This document shows, piece by piece, positions 8,581 through 17,727 of a DNA stretch of 64,000 nucleotides. A program made the translations under genes and the position numbers. Every line of letters begins with the position of its first letter. The stretch's first letter is position 1. Origin of the DNA: Pedobacter ginsenosidimutans (GTDB lineage Bacteria; Bacteroidota; Bacteroidia; Sphingobacteriales; Sphingobacteriaceae); assembly GCF_001442625.1 (NCBI RefSeq), contig NZ_LMZQ01000020.1, forward strand, positions 1-64,000, in the 5' to 3' direction. The notes below the pieces were generated by a model. It worked only from the letters and a program-made list of their open reading frames with translations. It had not been told where the DNA came from and did no database searches.

Positions 8581-8628
8581 AAAAAAGGGTCATCATAGCA
8601 AAAATTAGTATGATGACCCTTAATTTTT
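8581..8628. terminator. Bidirectional terminator
   Basis: A perfect 13-bp stem, AAGGGTCATCATA (8585-8597) with TATGATGACCCTT (8609-8621), is flanked by A and T runs on both sides. It serves the convergent acyl-CoA ligase and DUF2461 genes. Confidence 0.92.
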
Positions 8629-8649
8629 TGCAGCAATTGCAAAAATCAA

Positions 8650-9339
8650 TTACAGTTCCAATCCATTTGCATCGGTTGTTAATATTTCGCTCATATAATC
8701 AAAGAAAGGCCGCATGTTTTTAAATTCCTGATTACAATACCCTAGGAATTCTTTACTTAAAACTTCCTCATCTGTAAATCGATGAACTAACAAAAACTGT
8801 TTATAACGTAGCAGATCGATATCCTGGTGGTCTCCATCAAAACCTTTCGGAGCTGTTTTCAATTGTTCGCCCTTCAAAGTCTCGAAAGAAGCAATAAAAG
8901 TTTTATCATTTAATATTTCTCTTAAAGGCCCGGCATCAAAACTTATGTTTTCCCTTATCAGTTTCAAATCTTGAGGAGAAGGCCCGAAAAAGCCGCCGGC
9001 CACAAAACTATTACCTGGTTCTATATGAAAATAGTAGCCACCCCTTCTCTGTTTACCTGCCCGTTTAAAACTTCCGCTCCAATGGGTTTTATAAGGTGTT
9101 TTATCATTTGAAAAACGGGTATCCCGATAAATCCGGTATAAACTTTTCTTTCCCGATGATGTTTCAATTACATCATGGGTATTCATAAGATCTAATAAAT
9201 CCTGTGCAAAAGATTCTATATAAGCATGCTCTTTCTGGTAGGCTATTTTATGGTCATTAAACCACTCTCGTTCATTGTTATTTTTTAACAACCTTAAGAA
9301 CTCAAAACTAGAAGGTGGTATTTGCTTAATATTGGGCAT
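8650..9339 (-). CDS. DUF2461 family protein
   Basis: A 229-residue protein of the DUF2461 (TIGR02453) family, widespread in Bacteroidetes and of unknown biochemical function. The typical segments are EFLRLLKNNNEREWFNDHK near the start, YRIYRDTRFSNDKTPYKTHW in the middle and GGYYFHIEPGNSFVAGGF after it. The open frame extends to 9402, but MPNIKQIPPSSFEFL at 9339 fits the family start. CAAATATA at 9371-9378 is a perfect minus-strand TAnnTTTG box about 30 bases upstream. Confidence 0.85.
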   Translation of the reverse strand: MPNIKQIPPSSFEFLRLLKNNNEREWFNDHKIAYQKEHAYIESFAQDLLDLMNTHDVIETSSGKKSLYRIYRDTRFSNDKTPYKTHWSGSFKRAGKQRRGGYYFHIEPGNSFVAGGFFGPSPQDLKLIRENISFDAGPLREILNDKTFIASFETLKGEQLKTAPKGFDGDHQDIDLLRYKQFLLVHRFTDEEVLSKEFLGYCNQEFKNMRPFFDYMSEILTTDANGLEL

Positions 9340-9370
9340 ATTTTTTTTTAAATGGCTATTCACATCCAAA

Positions 9371-9378
9371 CAAATATA
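9371..9378 (-). promoter_or_regulatory. -7 box TATATTTG for the DUF2461 gene
   Basis: Exact TAnnTTTG match on the minus strand, 31 bases upstream of the chosen ATG. No clear -33 TTG. Confidence 0.5.
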
Positions 9379-9572
9379 ACATCTGTAAAACACTAAATCC
9401 ATATCGCTGAAAAAATTTACTCGAAGAAATATTTAAAAACTTCAGAAGGGTTCTGACCACAGATTAGCTATTAGACCAATAACACTATAAAAGCCCTTAA
9501 TAAAATAAAATTCAAAATGATGAATTATGAAACAGCTATATTTAATAGCTTTATGTATCATTTGCCAAAACA

Positions 9573-9899
9573 ATGAAACACGATTTATTTTTTGAACAGG
9601 TTTGGGATTTAACCAGAGAAATACCCAAAGGAAGGGTAACATCATACGGAGCAATTGCAAAAGCCATTGGTGCACCTAATTTATCAAGAATGGTTGCCAG
9701 AGCCATTGGTGCTTGCGGATCAGCACAGTCTCCTGTGCCTTATTATAGGGTAATCAGTAGCAGCGGCTTGCTCAGCGGTGATCCATCATCAACAGCTAAA
9801 AGACAGGAACTTCTCGAACGCGAAGGCGTTGAAATTAAAAACCTGAAAGTTCAAAATCTTAAAAAGGTATTCTGGGATCCGTTAATTGATATGGAATAA
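9573..9899 (+). CDS. Alkyltransferase-like protein (MGMT family, no catalytic Cys)
   Basis: A 108-residue protein with the DNA-binding fold of O6-alkylguanine-DNA alkyltransferases. RVTSYGAIAKAIG is the helix-turn-helix region and VARAIGA carries the arginine finger (R43). The active-site PCHRV motif of true MGMTs reads PYYRV here (residues 56-60), so the alkyl-accepting Cys is a Tyr. By analogy with alkyltransferase-like proteins it should bind alkylated guanine and flag it for nucleotide excision repair rather than repair it directly. It is monocistronic, divergent from the DUF2461 gene. Confidence 0.88.
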   Translation: MKHDLFFEQVWDLTREIPKGRVTSYGAIAKAIGAPNLSRMVARAIGACGSAQSPVPYYRVISSSGLLSGDPSSTAKRQELLEREGVEIKNLKVQNLKKVFWDPLIDME

Positions 9900-10008
9900 A
9901 GTATCATAGGTAAAACTTCTGATCATCCATTTTTTATCCCATTGGCTTTTACATTCTAAAATGCGGTTTTATATCAAATAAAGCATTTAGTAATTACAAT
10001 AGCTTTCT

Positions 10009-10016
10009 TATCTTTG
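10009..10016 (+). promoter_or_regulatory. -7 box TATCTTTG upstream of lysS
   Basis: Exact TAnnTTTG match, giving a leader of about 155 bases before the lysS ATG. A second exact match, TACTTTTG at 10156-10163, lies 15 bases before the start codon and could be a second promoter. I recognise no riboswitch or T-box in this leader. Confidence 0.6.
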
Positions 10017-10178
10017 CAACCATCTGTTTTAAGTGGATAGCTAATTGGTACTGAAAATTGAATTTTTTCCAATATTAATTCAAAATTTAATCAGCTAATT
10101 ATTTCTTTTTCATTAAAGCACCAAAATTTAACAATAACAAAAAATGCAAGAGCATTACTTTTGCAAAAAATACCTGAA

Positions 10179-11888
10179 ATGAGTATAGGATTATCAGAAC
10201 AAGAAGTATTACGACGTGAGTCGTTAAAACAATTACGCGCATTAGGCATTGAGCCTTATCCTGCAGAAGCGTATGAGGTAAATGCATATGCCGCAGATAT
10301 ATTAGCTAATTATGAAGTAGATAAGACAGCATACAAGACCGTAGTATTAGCAGGTAGAATTATGAGCCGTAATATAATGGGCGCTGCTTCTTTTACGGAG
10401 TTACAGGATTCTACCGGCAGAATTCAGATCTACTTAAAGCGTGATGAACTTTGTCCTGGTGATGATAAAACCCTATATAACACAGTTTTTAAAAAACTTT
10501 TAGATATCGGCGATTTTATCGGGGTTAAAGGATATGTATTCACTACGCAAACAGGAGAAATTTCTGTACATGTTACTGAATTTAAGGTGCTTTCTAAGTC
10601 ACTACGTCCTCTACCAATCGTTAAACGCGATGATGAAGGTAATGTTTACGATGGATTTACCAATCCAGAATTGCGCTACCGCATGCGTTATGTAGATTTA
10701 ACGGTAAACCCTGATTTTAAACAGATCTTTATCAAACGTAGCAAGGTGATTAACACCATGCGCAATTATTTTGATAACCAGGGTTGGATGGAAGTAGAAA
10801 CGCCTATCCTACAGCCTATTCACGGCGGTGCTGCAGCGCGCCCTTTTGCCACACACCATAATACTTTAGATATGCCGCTTTATTTGCGTATTGCAAATGA
10901 ACTTTATTTAAAAAGATTAATCGTGGCAGGTTTTGATGGTGTATATGAATTTGGTAAAATGTTCCGTAATGAAGGGATGGACCGTACGCATAACCCTGAA
11001 TTTACTTCAATGGAAATTTACGTTGCCTATAAAGATTATATCTGGATGATGGCAATGGTTGAAGAATGTTTAGAAAAAGTAGCTATTGCAACAACTGGTG
11101 CAAGTGTAGTTAAAGTTGGTGCCAACGAAATTAATTTTGAAGGACCGTACGAAAAATTAACCATGTACGAGTCGATCCAAAAATATACCGGAATTGATGT
11201 TTCGGCGATGACAGAAGAAGAAATTGCGCAGACTTGTAAAGATTTAGGTATCGAAATTGATGATACAATGGGCCGCGGTAAATTAATTGATGAAATTTTC
11301 GGTGCTAAAGTTGAAGCAAATTTAATCCAGCCAACCTACATTACAGACTACCCGATCGAAATGACGCCACTTGCTAAAAAGCACCGTACCGCAGAAGGAT
11401 TGGTAGAGCGTTTTGAGCTATTTGTTAATGGTAAAGAGATTGCGAATGCTTACTCAGAATTAAACGATCCTATTGACCAAAAAGAGCGTTTAGAAGACCA
11501 GTTAAAGTTAGCTGCACGCGGTGATGACGAGGCCATGGCAATGGATGATGATTTCGTACGTGCATTAGAGTATGGTATGCCGCCTACTTCAGGTTTAGGC
11601 ATTGGTATTGATCGTTTGGTGATGTTAATGACTAACCAAAGTACCATTCAGGAAGTTTTATTCTTCCCGCAGATGCGCCCGGAGAAAAAGAAAATAGAAA
11701 TGACACCTGAAGAAACAGAATTATATGCATTGGTTTCGGAAGGCGAACAATACCTGTTAACTGAAATAAAAGGGAAACTGGCCGATTGGAGTAATAAAAA
11801 ATGGGATACAACCTTAAAAGCTTTAACAGGAAGAGGAATTTTAAAAGTTGCCAAAACAGACGAAGGCTTATTCTTATCTCATAAATAA
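10179..11888 (+). CDS. lysS: Lysyl-tRNA synthetase, class II
   Basis: Charges tRNA-Lys. A class II core of about 510 residues: an OB-fold anticodon domain (VVLAGRIMSRNIMG), motif 2 FRNEGMDRTHNPEFT and motif 3 GLGIGIDRLVML. A C-terminal extension of about 60 residues (from MTPEETELYALVSEGEQY) follows motif 3, of the kind seen in Bacteroidetes LysRS. The frame can be read from a TTG at 10161, but ATG 10179 (MSIGLSEQEVLRRE) is the better start. Confidence 0.96.
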   Translation: MSIGLSEQEVLRRESLKQLRALGIEPYPAEAYEVNAYAADILANYEVDKTAYKTVVLAGRIMSRNIMGAASFTELQDSTGRIQIYLKRDELCPGDDKTLYNTVFKKLLDIGDFIGVKGYVFTTQTGEISVHVTEFKVLSKSLRPLPIVKRDDEGNVYDGFTNPELRYRMRYVDLTVNPDFKQIFIKRSKVINTMRNYFDNQGWMEVETPILQPIHGGAAARPFATHHNTLDMPLYLRIANELYLKRLIVAGFDGVYEFGKMFRNEGMDRTHNPEFTSMEIYVAYKDYIWMMAMVEECLEKVAIATTGASVVKVGANEINFEGPYEKLTMYESIQKYTGIDVSAMTEEEIAQTCKDLGIEIDDTMGRGKLIDEIFGAKVEANLIQPTYITDYPIEMTPLAKKHRTAEGLVERFELFVNGKEIANAYSELNDPIDQKERLEDQLKLAARGDDEAMAMDDDFVRALEYGMPPTSGLGIGIDRLVMLMTNQSTIQEVLFFPQMRPEKKKIEMTPEETELYALVSEGEQYLLTEIKGKLADWSNKKWDTTLKALTGRGILKVAKTDEGLFLSHK

Positions 11889-11953
11889 TCAATCTGAGAC
11901 CCGAAAAACGGAATTCTGGATTTGATTTTAACAAAAACATAACATAAACTTAA

Positions 11954-11986
11954 AAGGCTTGCTAACAATTGTTTAGCAAGCCTTCT
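11954..11986 (+). terminator. lysS terminator
   Basis: A perfect 12-bp stem, AAGGCTTGCTAA with TTAGCAAGCCTT (11954-11965/11973-11984), lies about 65 bases after the stop. The U tract is weak. Confidence 0.75.
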
Positions 11987-12024
11987 CTATATTTACAGCA
12001 ATCGATAATTAAAATCATTGCGAT

Positions 12025-12237
12025 ATGAATACGTCAAGTTTAGAAATCAACGAAAGAGAATACTGCATTAAATTAAGCAAAGATGCTTTTGATTTAACGT
12101 TGGTACGTCAGTTAATAAAAAGAATCCAGGCCGAAGCTTTGTTCTTCTCAAGAGTACAAGCCGAAGAAGAAGATATCTTAAGCAAAAGAGCTCAAAGAGA
12201 AGAACTTGAAGGATTCGATTATTTAGGGGATAAATAG
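12025..12237 (+). CDS. Small hypothetical acidic protein (70 aa)
   Basis: Not recognised. It starts MNTSSLEINEREYCIKLSKD and is predicted to be almost entirely helical and rich in Glu and Arg (IQAEALFFSRVQAEEEDILSKR in two parts), with no signal peptide. It lies between the lysS terminator and a hairpin spacer. It is probably a small cytoplasmic protein, possibly coiled-coil. That it is expressed is inferred from codon pattern and position only. Confidence 0.65.
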   Translation: MNTSSLEINEREYCIKLSKDAFDLTLVRQLIKRIQAEALFFSRVQAEEEDILSKRAQREELEGFDYLGDK

Positions 12238-12240
12238 CAA

Positions 12241-12297
12241 GTTAACAGTTTGCAACTTTCAGTTGAGAGTTAATTGCAACAATTTTAAACAGTTAAC
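12241..12297. repeat. Inverted repeat between convergent genes
   Basis: GTTAACAGTTT (12241-12251) pairs with AAACAGTTAAC (12287-12297) with one mismatch in 11. It fills the gap between two convergent genes and may act as a terminator or stabilising hairpin. Confidence 0.55.
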
Positions 12298-12301
12298 CTG
12301 A

Positions 12302-12856
12302 CTAATCCACCTCCAAAGTTCCTTCTACCGAATCATCCATTGTTTTTCCTGTAATTACCGACGCTGCCATCTTTAAAAATGCAACGGCAGTGCCGTGTTT
12401 GGTGTCCCAATAATATCCCTCTGAAGGGATAACCTTAATCAAGGTAATATCTGGATCGTCTTTCCCTCCCTGAAACCATGTTTTGATAAACGGGCTCCAA
12501 AGTTCGTCTATTTTAGCCTGATCCCTGCTGATTTCTGAAATTCCATAAATATTTACAAAACCCGAGTGCGCTCCAGCCTGAAACAATAAATGTGTAAAAG
12601 GATCAGTAGAAATCTCGTCATTTTTATGACTGTCTTTCATGCTCATAAACCAAATATTTCCCTCATCATCAACTTGCTGAATGGCCATTGGCCTTACCGA
12701 TAAAGGTACGCCAGTCTTAATATTGGTACAGAAAAAACAGCTTTCGGCCTTTTCGGCTAGTGTTCTCAGTTTTTCGATGGCTTCTTTGCCGCCTAAATCT
12801 TTGATGTTATTTTCTTCCTGAGTATTGTTGGTACTCCCCTCTTGTGATGTTGCCAT
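12302..12856 (-). CDS. Pyridoxamine 5'-phosphate oxidase-like (general stress protein 26 type)
   Basis: A 184-residue predicted flavin-binding split-barrel protein of the general stress protein 26 class. Family traits are the segments SCFFCTNIKTGVPLSVRPMA and DDEGNIWFMS, followed by DSHKNDEIS. The first 20 residues are polar and disordered. It probably binds FMN or a related cofactor; no specific substrate can be named. It is monocistronic with no clear TAnnTTTG box upstream. Confidence 0.8.
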   Translation of the reverse strand: MATSQEGSTNNTQEENNIKDLGGKEAIEKLRTLAEKAESCFFCTNIKTGVPLSVRPMAIQQVDDEGNIWFMSMKDSHKNDEISTDPFTHLLFQAGAHSGFVNIYGISEISRDQAKIDELWSPFIKTWFQGGKDDPDITLIKVIPSEGYYWDTKHGTAVAFLKMAASVITGKTMDDSVEGTLEVD

Positions 12857-13011
12857 AGTATTAGATTTTATATAAACTACAATGGAAAATGGAGTTTAGT
12901 TTTAATTTTTTGGAGAAGAGCAAGTGACGAATGGCGTTAAGCGGAAAGCATAGCGTCTGATTTGTTGACGAAAAATTATGGAGTTTTAATCAAAGACAAT
13001 ATCTTTAATTA

Positions 13012-13509
13012 ATGGATAATAAGAAACCTGTGCCATTTACTGCTGAAATTAAGATTATTGGTATCAATCCCTTTGTATTTGTACCGGAAGAAGCATTAAA
13101 CTATGTTTTCCATCAAGCTGGGAAAGACAAAGGTCAACTTCCGATTACGATGAAAATTGATGGACATGAGTTTAAACAAACACTGGTAAAGTATGCAGGC
13201 GATTGGCGTTTGTACCTGAATACCCCTATGCGAAAAGCGGCAGGCAAAGATGTTGGAGATACTGCAAGCTTCGAAATTGAATTTGATGCTGAAGAACGGA
13301 CAATAAGGATAAATCCTAAGTTGAAACAGGCTTTAGTAGAAAATAAACAAGCTAAGGATATATTTGACAGCCTTGCCCCCCATTTACAGAAGGAAATTAT
13401 ACGTTATATAGCCAACCTTAAAACGGAAGAATCGGTAAACCGCAATGTAAAAAAGGCTATTCAGTTTCTTTTGGGTAAAGAAAGGTTCATCGGCAGAGAT
13501 GGAATTTAA
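13012..13509 (+). CDS. YdeI/OmpD-associated family protein with DUF1905 domain
   Basis: A 165-residue protein. The first 95 residues match the DUF1905 beta domain (PFTAEIKIIGINPFVFVPEEA ... LYLNTPMRKAAGKDVGD, given in parts). The C-terminal 50 residues match the YdeI/OmpD-associated helical region (SLAPHLQKEIIRYIANLK, then TEESVNRNVKKAIQFLLGK). Function is unknown; some relatives are annotated as bacteriocin-protection proteins. There is no signal peptide. A near-match box TATCTTTA lies at 13000-13007, immediately before the ATG. Confidence 0.78.
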   Translation: MDNKKPVPFTAEIKIIGINPFVFVPEEALNYVFHQAGKDKGQLPITMKIDGHEFKQTLVKYAGDWRLYLNTPMRKAAGKDVGDTASFEIEFDAEERTIRINPKLKQALVENKQAKDIFDSLAPHLQKEIIRYIANLKTEESVNRNVKKAIQFLLGKERFIGRDGI

Positions 13510-13559
13510 AGAAAATAGCACCATAACTACAGCGGCGCCATCCTAAACCCGTTATTGAT

Positions 13560-13605
13560 TATAGTACAAAGGTCAATTGTTAACTGTCCTTTGTACTATA
13601 ATTTT
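13560..13605. terminator. Bidirectional terminator
   Basis: A perfect 13-bp stem, TATAGTACAAAGG with CCTTTGTACTATA (13560-13572/13588-13600), lies between convergent genes. Confidence 0.85.
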
Positions 13606-13608
13606 GTT

Positions 13609-15630
13609 TTACAATAATCCGCGTTTTTTAAGCATTGGTTTAATATCAGGATTATGTCCCCTGAAATTAAAAAACATTTTGCCAAGATCTTCGGTATTTC
13701 CTTTTGACAGAATCATATCCCTAAAACGCTGACCATTTGCCCTGGTCAGTCCTCCATTCTCCTGAAACCACGAAAAGGCATCATTTTCAAGCATAGAAGT
13801 CCAGCTATAGGCGTAATAACCTGCGGCATAGCCATTACTCCAGATATGCAGAAAATAACTGGAGCGGTAACGTGGCGGCACATACGATAAATTTAGATTG
13901 GTTTTCTTTAAAGCTTCGGCTTCAAATTTGTCGACATCCTGCAATGGTGAACCCGGAGAAATCGTGTGCCACTGCATATCCAGATCGGCTGCTGCCAATG
14001 CTTCAGTAAAAATATACCCCTGGTTAAACGAACTCGCCTTTTTAATTTTATCTAACAAAGCCTGTGGCATCTGTGCTCCGGTTTGATAGTGAAGCGCATA
14101 ATTCTTTAATATTTTTGGATCGGAAGCCCAATGTTCATTAAACTGTGAAGGAAATTCTACATAATCGCGGGCTACGTTTGCACCAGAAAGACTGGGATAT
14201 TGCTGGTTGGCAAACAGACCATGTAAACCGTGTCCAAATTCATGAAACATGGTTGTAACATCATCAAAACTAATTAATGCTGGTTTTCCTGTTTCGGGTT
14301 TGGTGAAATTGCAAACATTATAAATAACTGGTATCGTGCCGAATAGCTTAGATTGGGGAACAAGGTTATCCATCCAGGCACCACCATCTTTATTATCACG
14401 CTTGTAGTAATCACAATAAAACAGACCTAGCTGTTTCCCATCTTTGTCTATCACATCAAAAACACGAACATCTTCCTGGTAAACAGGTAAATCTTTACGT
14501 TCTTTAAAAGTAATGCCGTAAAGTTGTGTTGCGGCATAAAAAACACCGTTGATGAGTACTTTATTTAACTCGAAATAGGGTTTAACTTCGTTTTCATCTA
14601 AATCGAATTTTGCTTTGCGAACTTGTTCAGCATAAAAGTCCCAATCCCAGGGGGCCAATTTAAAGCCACCTTTTTGCTGATCGATTATGGCTTGTATATC
14701 TGCCGCTTCACTTTTTGCCTTAGCGGTAGCAGCTGGAATAACCTTACTAAAAAAATCTTCAACTGCTTCGGGTGTTTTAGCCATCTGATTTTGCAATTTC
14801 CAAGCCGCATAATTTTTAAAGCCAAGCAATGCAGCCTGAGCAGAACGGATCTGTGCAATTCTTGAAATTATTTTACGGGTATCATTTGCATCACCTTTTT
14901 CTGCCCTGTTCCATGATTTGTTAAAAAGTTCTTCTCGCTTGGCACGATCGGTCATTGATTGCAATTCGGGCTGCTGGGTAGTATTTTTTAAACCTTTACC
15001 TGCTGCCTGTAACTGTGCGGTAAACTTTGCGCTTAAAGTAGCTTCTTCTTTGTTCAGCTCTTTAAGCTTGTCTTTGTCAGCATCAGATAGCTTTGCTCCT
15101 GCCAATTCAAATTTCTGGTAATAATACTCCAGTAAACGCAACGATTCGGCATCCAGTTTCAGCTGATCCTTCTGTTTGTAAAGGGTTGCTACCCGATTAA
15201 AAAGTTTGGTATTTAAATAAATGGCATCGGTGTTTGCAGTTAATTTAGGAGCTTCCTCTTCTTTAACCTTTTGCAATTCAGGATTGGTATTGGCACCTGT
15301 AAGTAGGTTAAAAACCACACTTGTCCGGTTCAGCAATTGTCCGCTTTTTTCGATGGCCAGAATGGTATTTTCAAAATCAGGTGCTTCAGTCTGATCAGCA
15401 ATTTCCTGGATTTCGTTCATCTGCTGCTTCATTCCTTCTTCCAATGCGGGTTTAAAATCGCCATTTTTAATTTTGTCGAAGGCAGGAGCCTGAAAGGCAA
15501 GTTCGCTTGCTTTAAAAAAAGGATTTGCCGATGAAAAGCTTTCATTGCTTTCTTCAGCGTCCTTTTTGTTATTGCAAGCACCTAGAATGGCTAAGAAGGC
15601 CAGCATGGGTAAATAAGATACTTTTTTCAT
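13609..15630 (-). CDS. M3 family metallopeptidase, lipoprotein (Dcp/oligopeptidase A type)
   Basis: A 673-residue zinc peptidase predicted to be exported and lipid-anchored. The N-terminus ends in lipobox LGAC with the modified Cys at residue 19, followed by an acidic linker. The zinc motif HEFGH is at residues 463-467 within FHEFGHGLHGLF, and the C-terminal signature SSYFLHIWSNGYAAGYYAY is present. The family contains peptidyl-dipeptidases and oligopeptidases. A role in degrading peptides in the periplasm is inferred. It is monocistronic with a bidirectional terminator. Confidence 0.92.
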   Translation of the reverse strand: MKKVSYLPMLAFLAILGACNNKKDAEESNESFSSANPFFKASELAFQAPAFDKIKNGDFKPALEEGMKQQMNEIQEIADQTEAPDFENTILAIEKSGQLLNRTSVVFNLLTGANTNPELQKVKEEEAPKLTANTDAIYLNTKLFNRVATLYKQKDQLKLDAESLRLLEYYYQKFELAGAKLSDADKDKLKELNKEEATLSAKFTAQLQAAGKGLKNTTQQPELQSMTDRAKREELFNKSWNRAEKGDANDTRKIISRIAQIRSAQAALLGFKNYAAWKLQNQMAKTPEAVEDFFSKVIPAATAKAKSEAADIQAIIDQQKGGFKLAPWDWDFYAEQVRKAKFDLDENEVKPYFELNKVLINGVFYAATQLYGITFKERKDLPVYQEDVRVFDVIDKDGKQLGLFYCDYYKRDNKDGGAWMDNLVPQSKLFGTIPVIYNVCNFTKPETGKPALISFDDVTTMFHEFGHGLHGLFANQQYPSLSGANVARDYVEFPSQFNEHWASDPKILKNYALHYQTGAQMPQALLDKIKKASSFNQGYIFTEALAAADLDMQWHTISPGSPLQDVDKFEAEALKKTNLNLSYVPPRYRSSYFLHIWSNGYAAGYYAYSWTSMLENDAFSWFQENGGLTRANGQRFRDMILSKGNTEDLGKMFFNFRGHNPDIKPMLKKRGLL

Positions 15631-15705
15631 GAATATTTAAAAGTTAGATTATCCATAAAAATAGTAATTTATAAGCTGCAATTTTCAATAAACAAACTGA
15701 GCTGA

Positions 15706-15740
15706 AACAAAAAAGCCATTCCGGTTAAGAAATGGCTTTA
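15706..15740 (-). terminator. Terminator after the gene at 15746
   Basis: On the minus strand AAAGCCATT (15731-15739) pairs with AATGGCTTT (15712-15720), followed by a T run. Confidence 0.8.
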
Positions 15741-15745
15741 AAATT

Positions 15746-16285
15746 TTATCTGTAACGAACTTGCTGCTGCTTGTCCATCATGCCCATCTGATCTTTCATT
15801 TGTTTAATCTGATCGGCCAGTAATTTATTTTTATCTGCTTTTTTCGCTTCGGCAAGATACATGGTCGCTTCGCGTTTGTTACGCTTAGCCATTGCAATGC
15901 CCGCTAAACTTAATTTTGCTAAAGCAATGTTATGATCCATCTGCATGCCCAATGCAAGCGATTTTTTGAAATACTTCTCACTTTGCATCGGTGCTGTTCT
16001 GCTTTCAATTAACCCGATCAATAAATTATAATAACCATGTTGAACTTTAATCAACTGCGTTTCGTAATTGGTAATCCGATCTAAAAACATTTTTGCTTTA
16101 GGCATGTTATCTTTTCTAAGAAACCATTGTGCTAAAAGCATGTTCTCGTTAAAGAAATAAGTTACCAGTACAATTATTCCCAATAAAATGGCAACAATAC
16201 CCCATGGCCAAAAGCCGAAAATAAATAAAGCTACTGCGCCACCCAGTAAAGCAAACCCCGCAATTAATCTGATAATATTTGGCAT
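15746..16285 (-). CDS. Membrane protein with helical repeats (TPR-like), 179 aa
   Basis: Unrecognised in detail. Residues 5-45 form two membrane segments with a short turn (LIAGFALLGGAVALFIFGF, then WGIVAILLGIIVLVTYFF). The remaining 130 residues are helical and alanine-rich, consistent with two or three TPR-like units. The tail is rich in Met, Gln and Lys (QIKQMKDQMGMMDKQQQ). The open frame begins at 16315, but MPNIIRLIAG at 16285 is the likelier start. It stands alone between two single genes, with its own terminator. Confidence 0.65.
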   Translation of the reverse strand: MPNIIRLIAGFALLGGAVALFIFGFWPWGIVAILLGIIVLVTYFFNENMLLAQWFLRKDNMPKAKMFLDRITNYETQLIKVQHGYYNLLIGLIESRTAPMQSEKYFKKSLALGMQMDHNIALAKLSLAGIAMAKRNKREATMYLAEAKKADKNKLLADQIKQMKDQMGMMDKQQQVRYR

Positions 16286-16400
16286 AAATTTTATTCTAAT
16301 TATTTTTTTTTGCAAATATCGTGTTTAAATGGCAGAAATTAGATTTTAAAACAATAATTTCATTAAAAATTTAAAAGTTCAAAAAAACCGTCTCTTAAAT

Positions 16401-16919
16401 ATGAAAATCCTATTATCCATCACTCTAATCGTACTTGCAATGAATGTTTCTGCACAAGAAGTTAATAAAAAAATCCACGATCAAGTCCACAATAAAGATA
16501 TTCTGATTAACGCCTGTACACGTGAAGGAATTACCGCTTTTCCTGAGTTTAAAGAAATGTACGATCCACTTTACGCGGCATATATACCTGATGCAGCAAC
16601 CATGATCGAACTGAAAACACTGGTTAAAAACGAAAAAATAAAAATTGTTTTAGGCACGTGGTGCGGCGACAGCAAAGCAAACGTACCGAACTTCTTTAAA
16701 ATTTTAGACGCCTTACACTTTAAAGGGAAAAACGTAGAAATTATTGCAGTAGACGGAAATAAAAAAGCTGAAAACGGCATTCTAGATGGCCTGGATATTG
16801 TAAGGGTACCAACTTTTATTGTTCTTGATAAAAAAGGAAAAGAACTGGGGCGGATTATAGAAGGACCAAAAACAACACTCGAAGGTGATTTACTGGCGAT
16901 ATATAAGAAGAAATCTTAA
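16401..16919 (+). CDS. Thioredoxin-like exported protein with single-Cys CGDS site
   Basis: A 172-residue protein with a signal peptide ending near MNVSAQE (residues 14-20), so probably periplasmic. The thioredoxin fold is suggested by IVLGTWCGDSKANVPNF and by a cis-Pro segment RVPTFIVLDKKG. The active site reads WCGDS rather than WCxxC, so only one of the two redox cysteines is present. Disulfide exchange by the normal two-Cys mechanism is therefore not expected; a mixed-disulfide, glutaredoxin-like or binding role is possible. Confidence 0.8.
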   Translation: MKILLSITLIVLAMNVSAQEVNKKIHDQVHNKDILINACTREGITAFPEFKEMYDPLYAAYIPDAATMIELKTLVKNEKIKIVLGTWCGDSKANVPNFFKILDALHFKGKNVEIIAVDGNKKAENGILDGLDIVRVPTFIVLDKKGKELGRIIEGPKTTLEGDLLAIYKKKS

Positions 16920-17046
16920 ACTTTTTTAGAAGATTTTGGTTCATAGTCTATTGGTTAATAGTTGATAATATAGCTACAGCTCATCATTCTAACAATTACC
17001 TATAAACTATCAAAAATATTACATAACACATCTTACAGCAAAAAAC

Positions 17047-17727
17047 ATGTCTGCAGCATTAGAACGAGGTTGGTTAACCGTTTTAGAAGAAGAATTTGAA
17101 AAAGACTACATGAAAAGCCTTAAGTCTTTTTTACAGGAGGAGAAAAACAATGGCGCAACGGTTTACCCAAAAGGCAGTGATATTTTCAACGCATTAAACA
17201 CCACGCCATTTGACCAGGTAAAGGTTGTTATTTTAGGCCAAGACCCCTATCATGGTATTGGCCAGGCGCATGGTCTATCTTTTTCGGTACAACGCGGTGT
17301 AGCCATTCCGCCATCGTTAAAAAATATTTACAAGGAGTTAGAAACTGATATTGAAGGTTTTAAAACACCAAACCATGGACACTTAACACATTGGGCAGAA
17401 CAAGGCGTATTGTTGTTAAATGCAACTTTAACTGTTCGTGCTTCGGAAGCAGGCTCGCATCAAAACCGTGGCTGGGAAATTTTCACTGATGAAATTATTA
17501 AGGCTTTATCTCAAAAACGCGAACATATCGTATTTCTTTTGTGGGGTAAATATGCACAACAAAAATCGGCTTTAATCGATCAGAAAAAACATTATGTACT
17601 TACGGCTGCCCATCCATCACCATTTTCGGCCTACAATGGCTTTTTTGGATCGAAACATTTCTCTAAAGCAAATCAGCTTTTAGTACAGAATAACTTAAGC
17701 CCTATCGACTGGAACTTACCAGCCTAA
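17047..17727 (+). CDS. ung: Uracil-DNA glycosylase, family 1
   Basis: Removes uracil from DNA as the first step of base excision repair. The 226-residue length is normal. The catalytic motif GQDPYHG is at residues 64-70 with the water-activating Asp at 66. The minor-groove loop HPSPFSAY (near residue 190) and the GVLLLNATLTV segment are present. The stop codon overlaps the start of the next gene in TAATG, so the two are translationally coupled. Confidence 0.97.
   Translation: MSAALERGWLTVLEEEFEKDYMKSLKSFLQEEKNNGATVYPKGSDIFNALNTTPFDQVKVVILGQDPYHGIGQAHGLSFSVQRGVAIPPSLKNIYKELETDIEGFKTPNHGHLTHWAEQGVLLLNATLTVRASEAGSHQNRGWEIFTDEIIKALSQKREHIVFLLWGKYAQQKSALIDQKKHYVLTAAHPSPFSAYNGFFGSKHFSKANQLLVQNNLSPIDWNLPA

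Noticed and set aside
10017..10178. Possible T-box or riboswitch in the long lysS leader
   Set aside because: T-box leaders are rare outside Gram-positives, and no conserved box or anticodon-like stem was seen. A second promoter box near the start offers a simpler reading.
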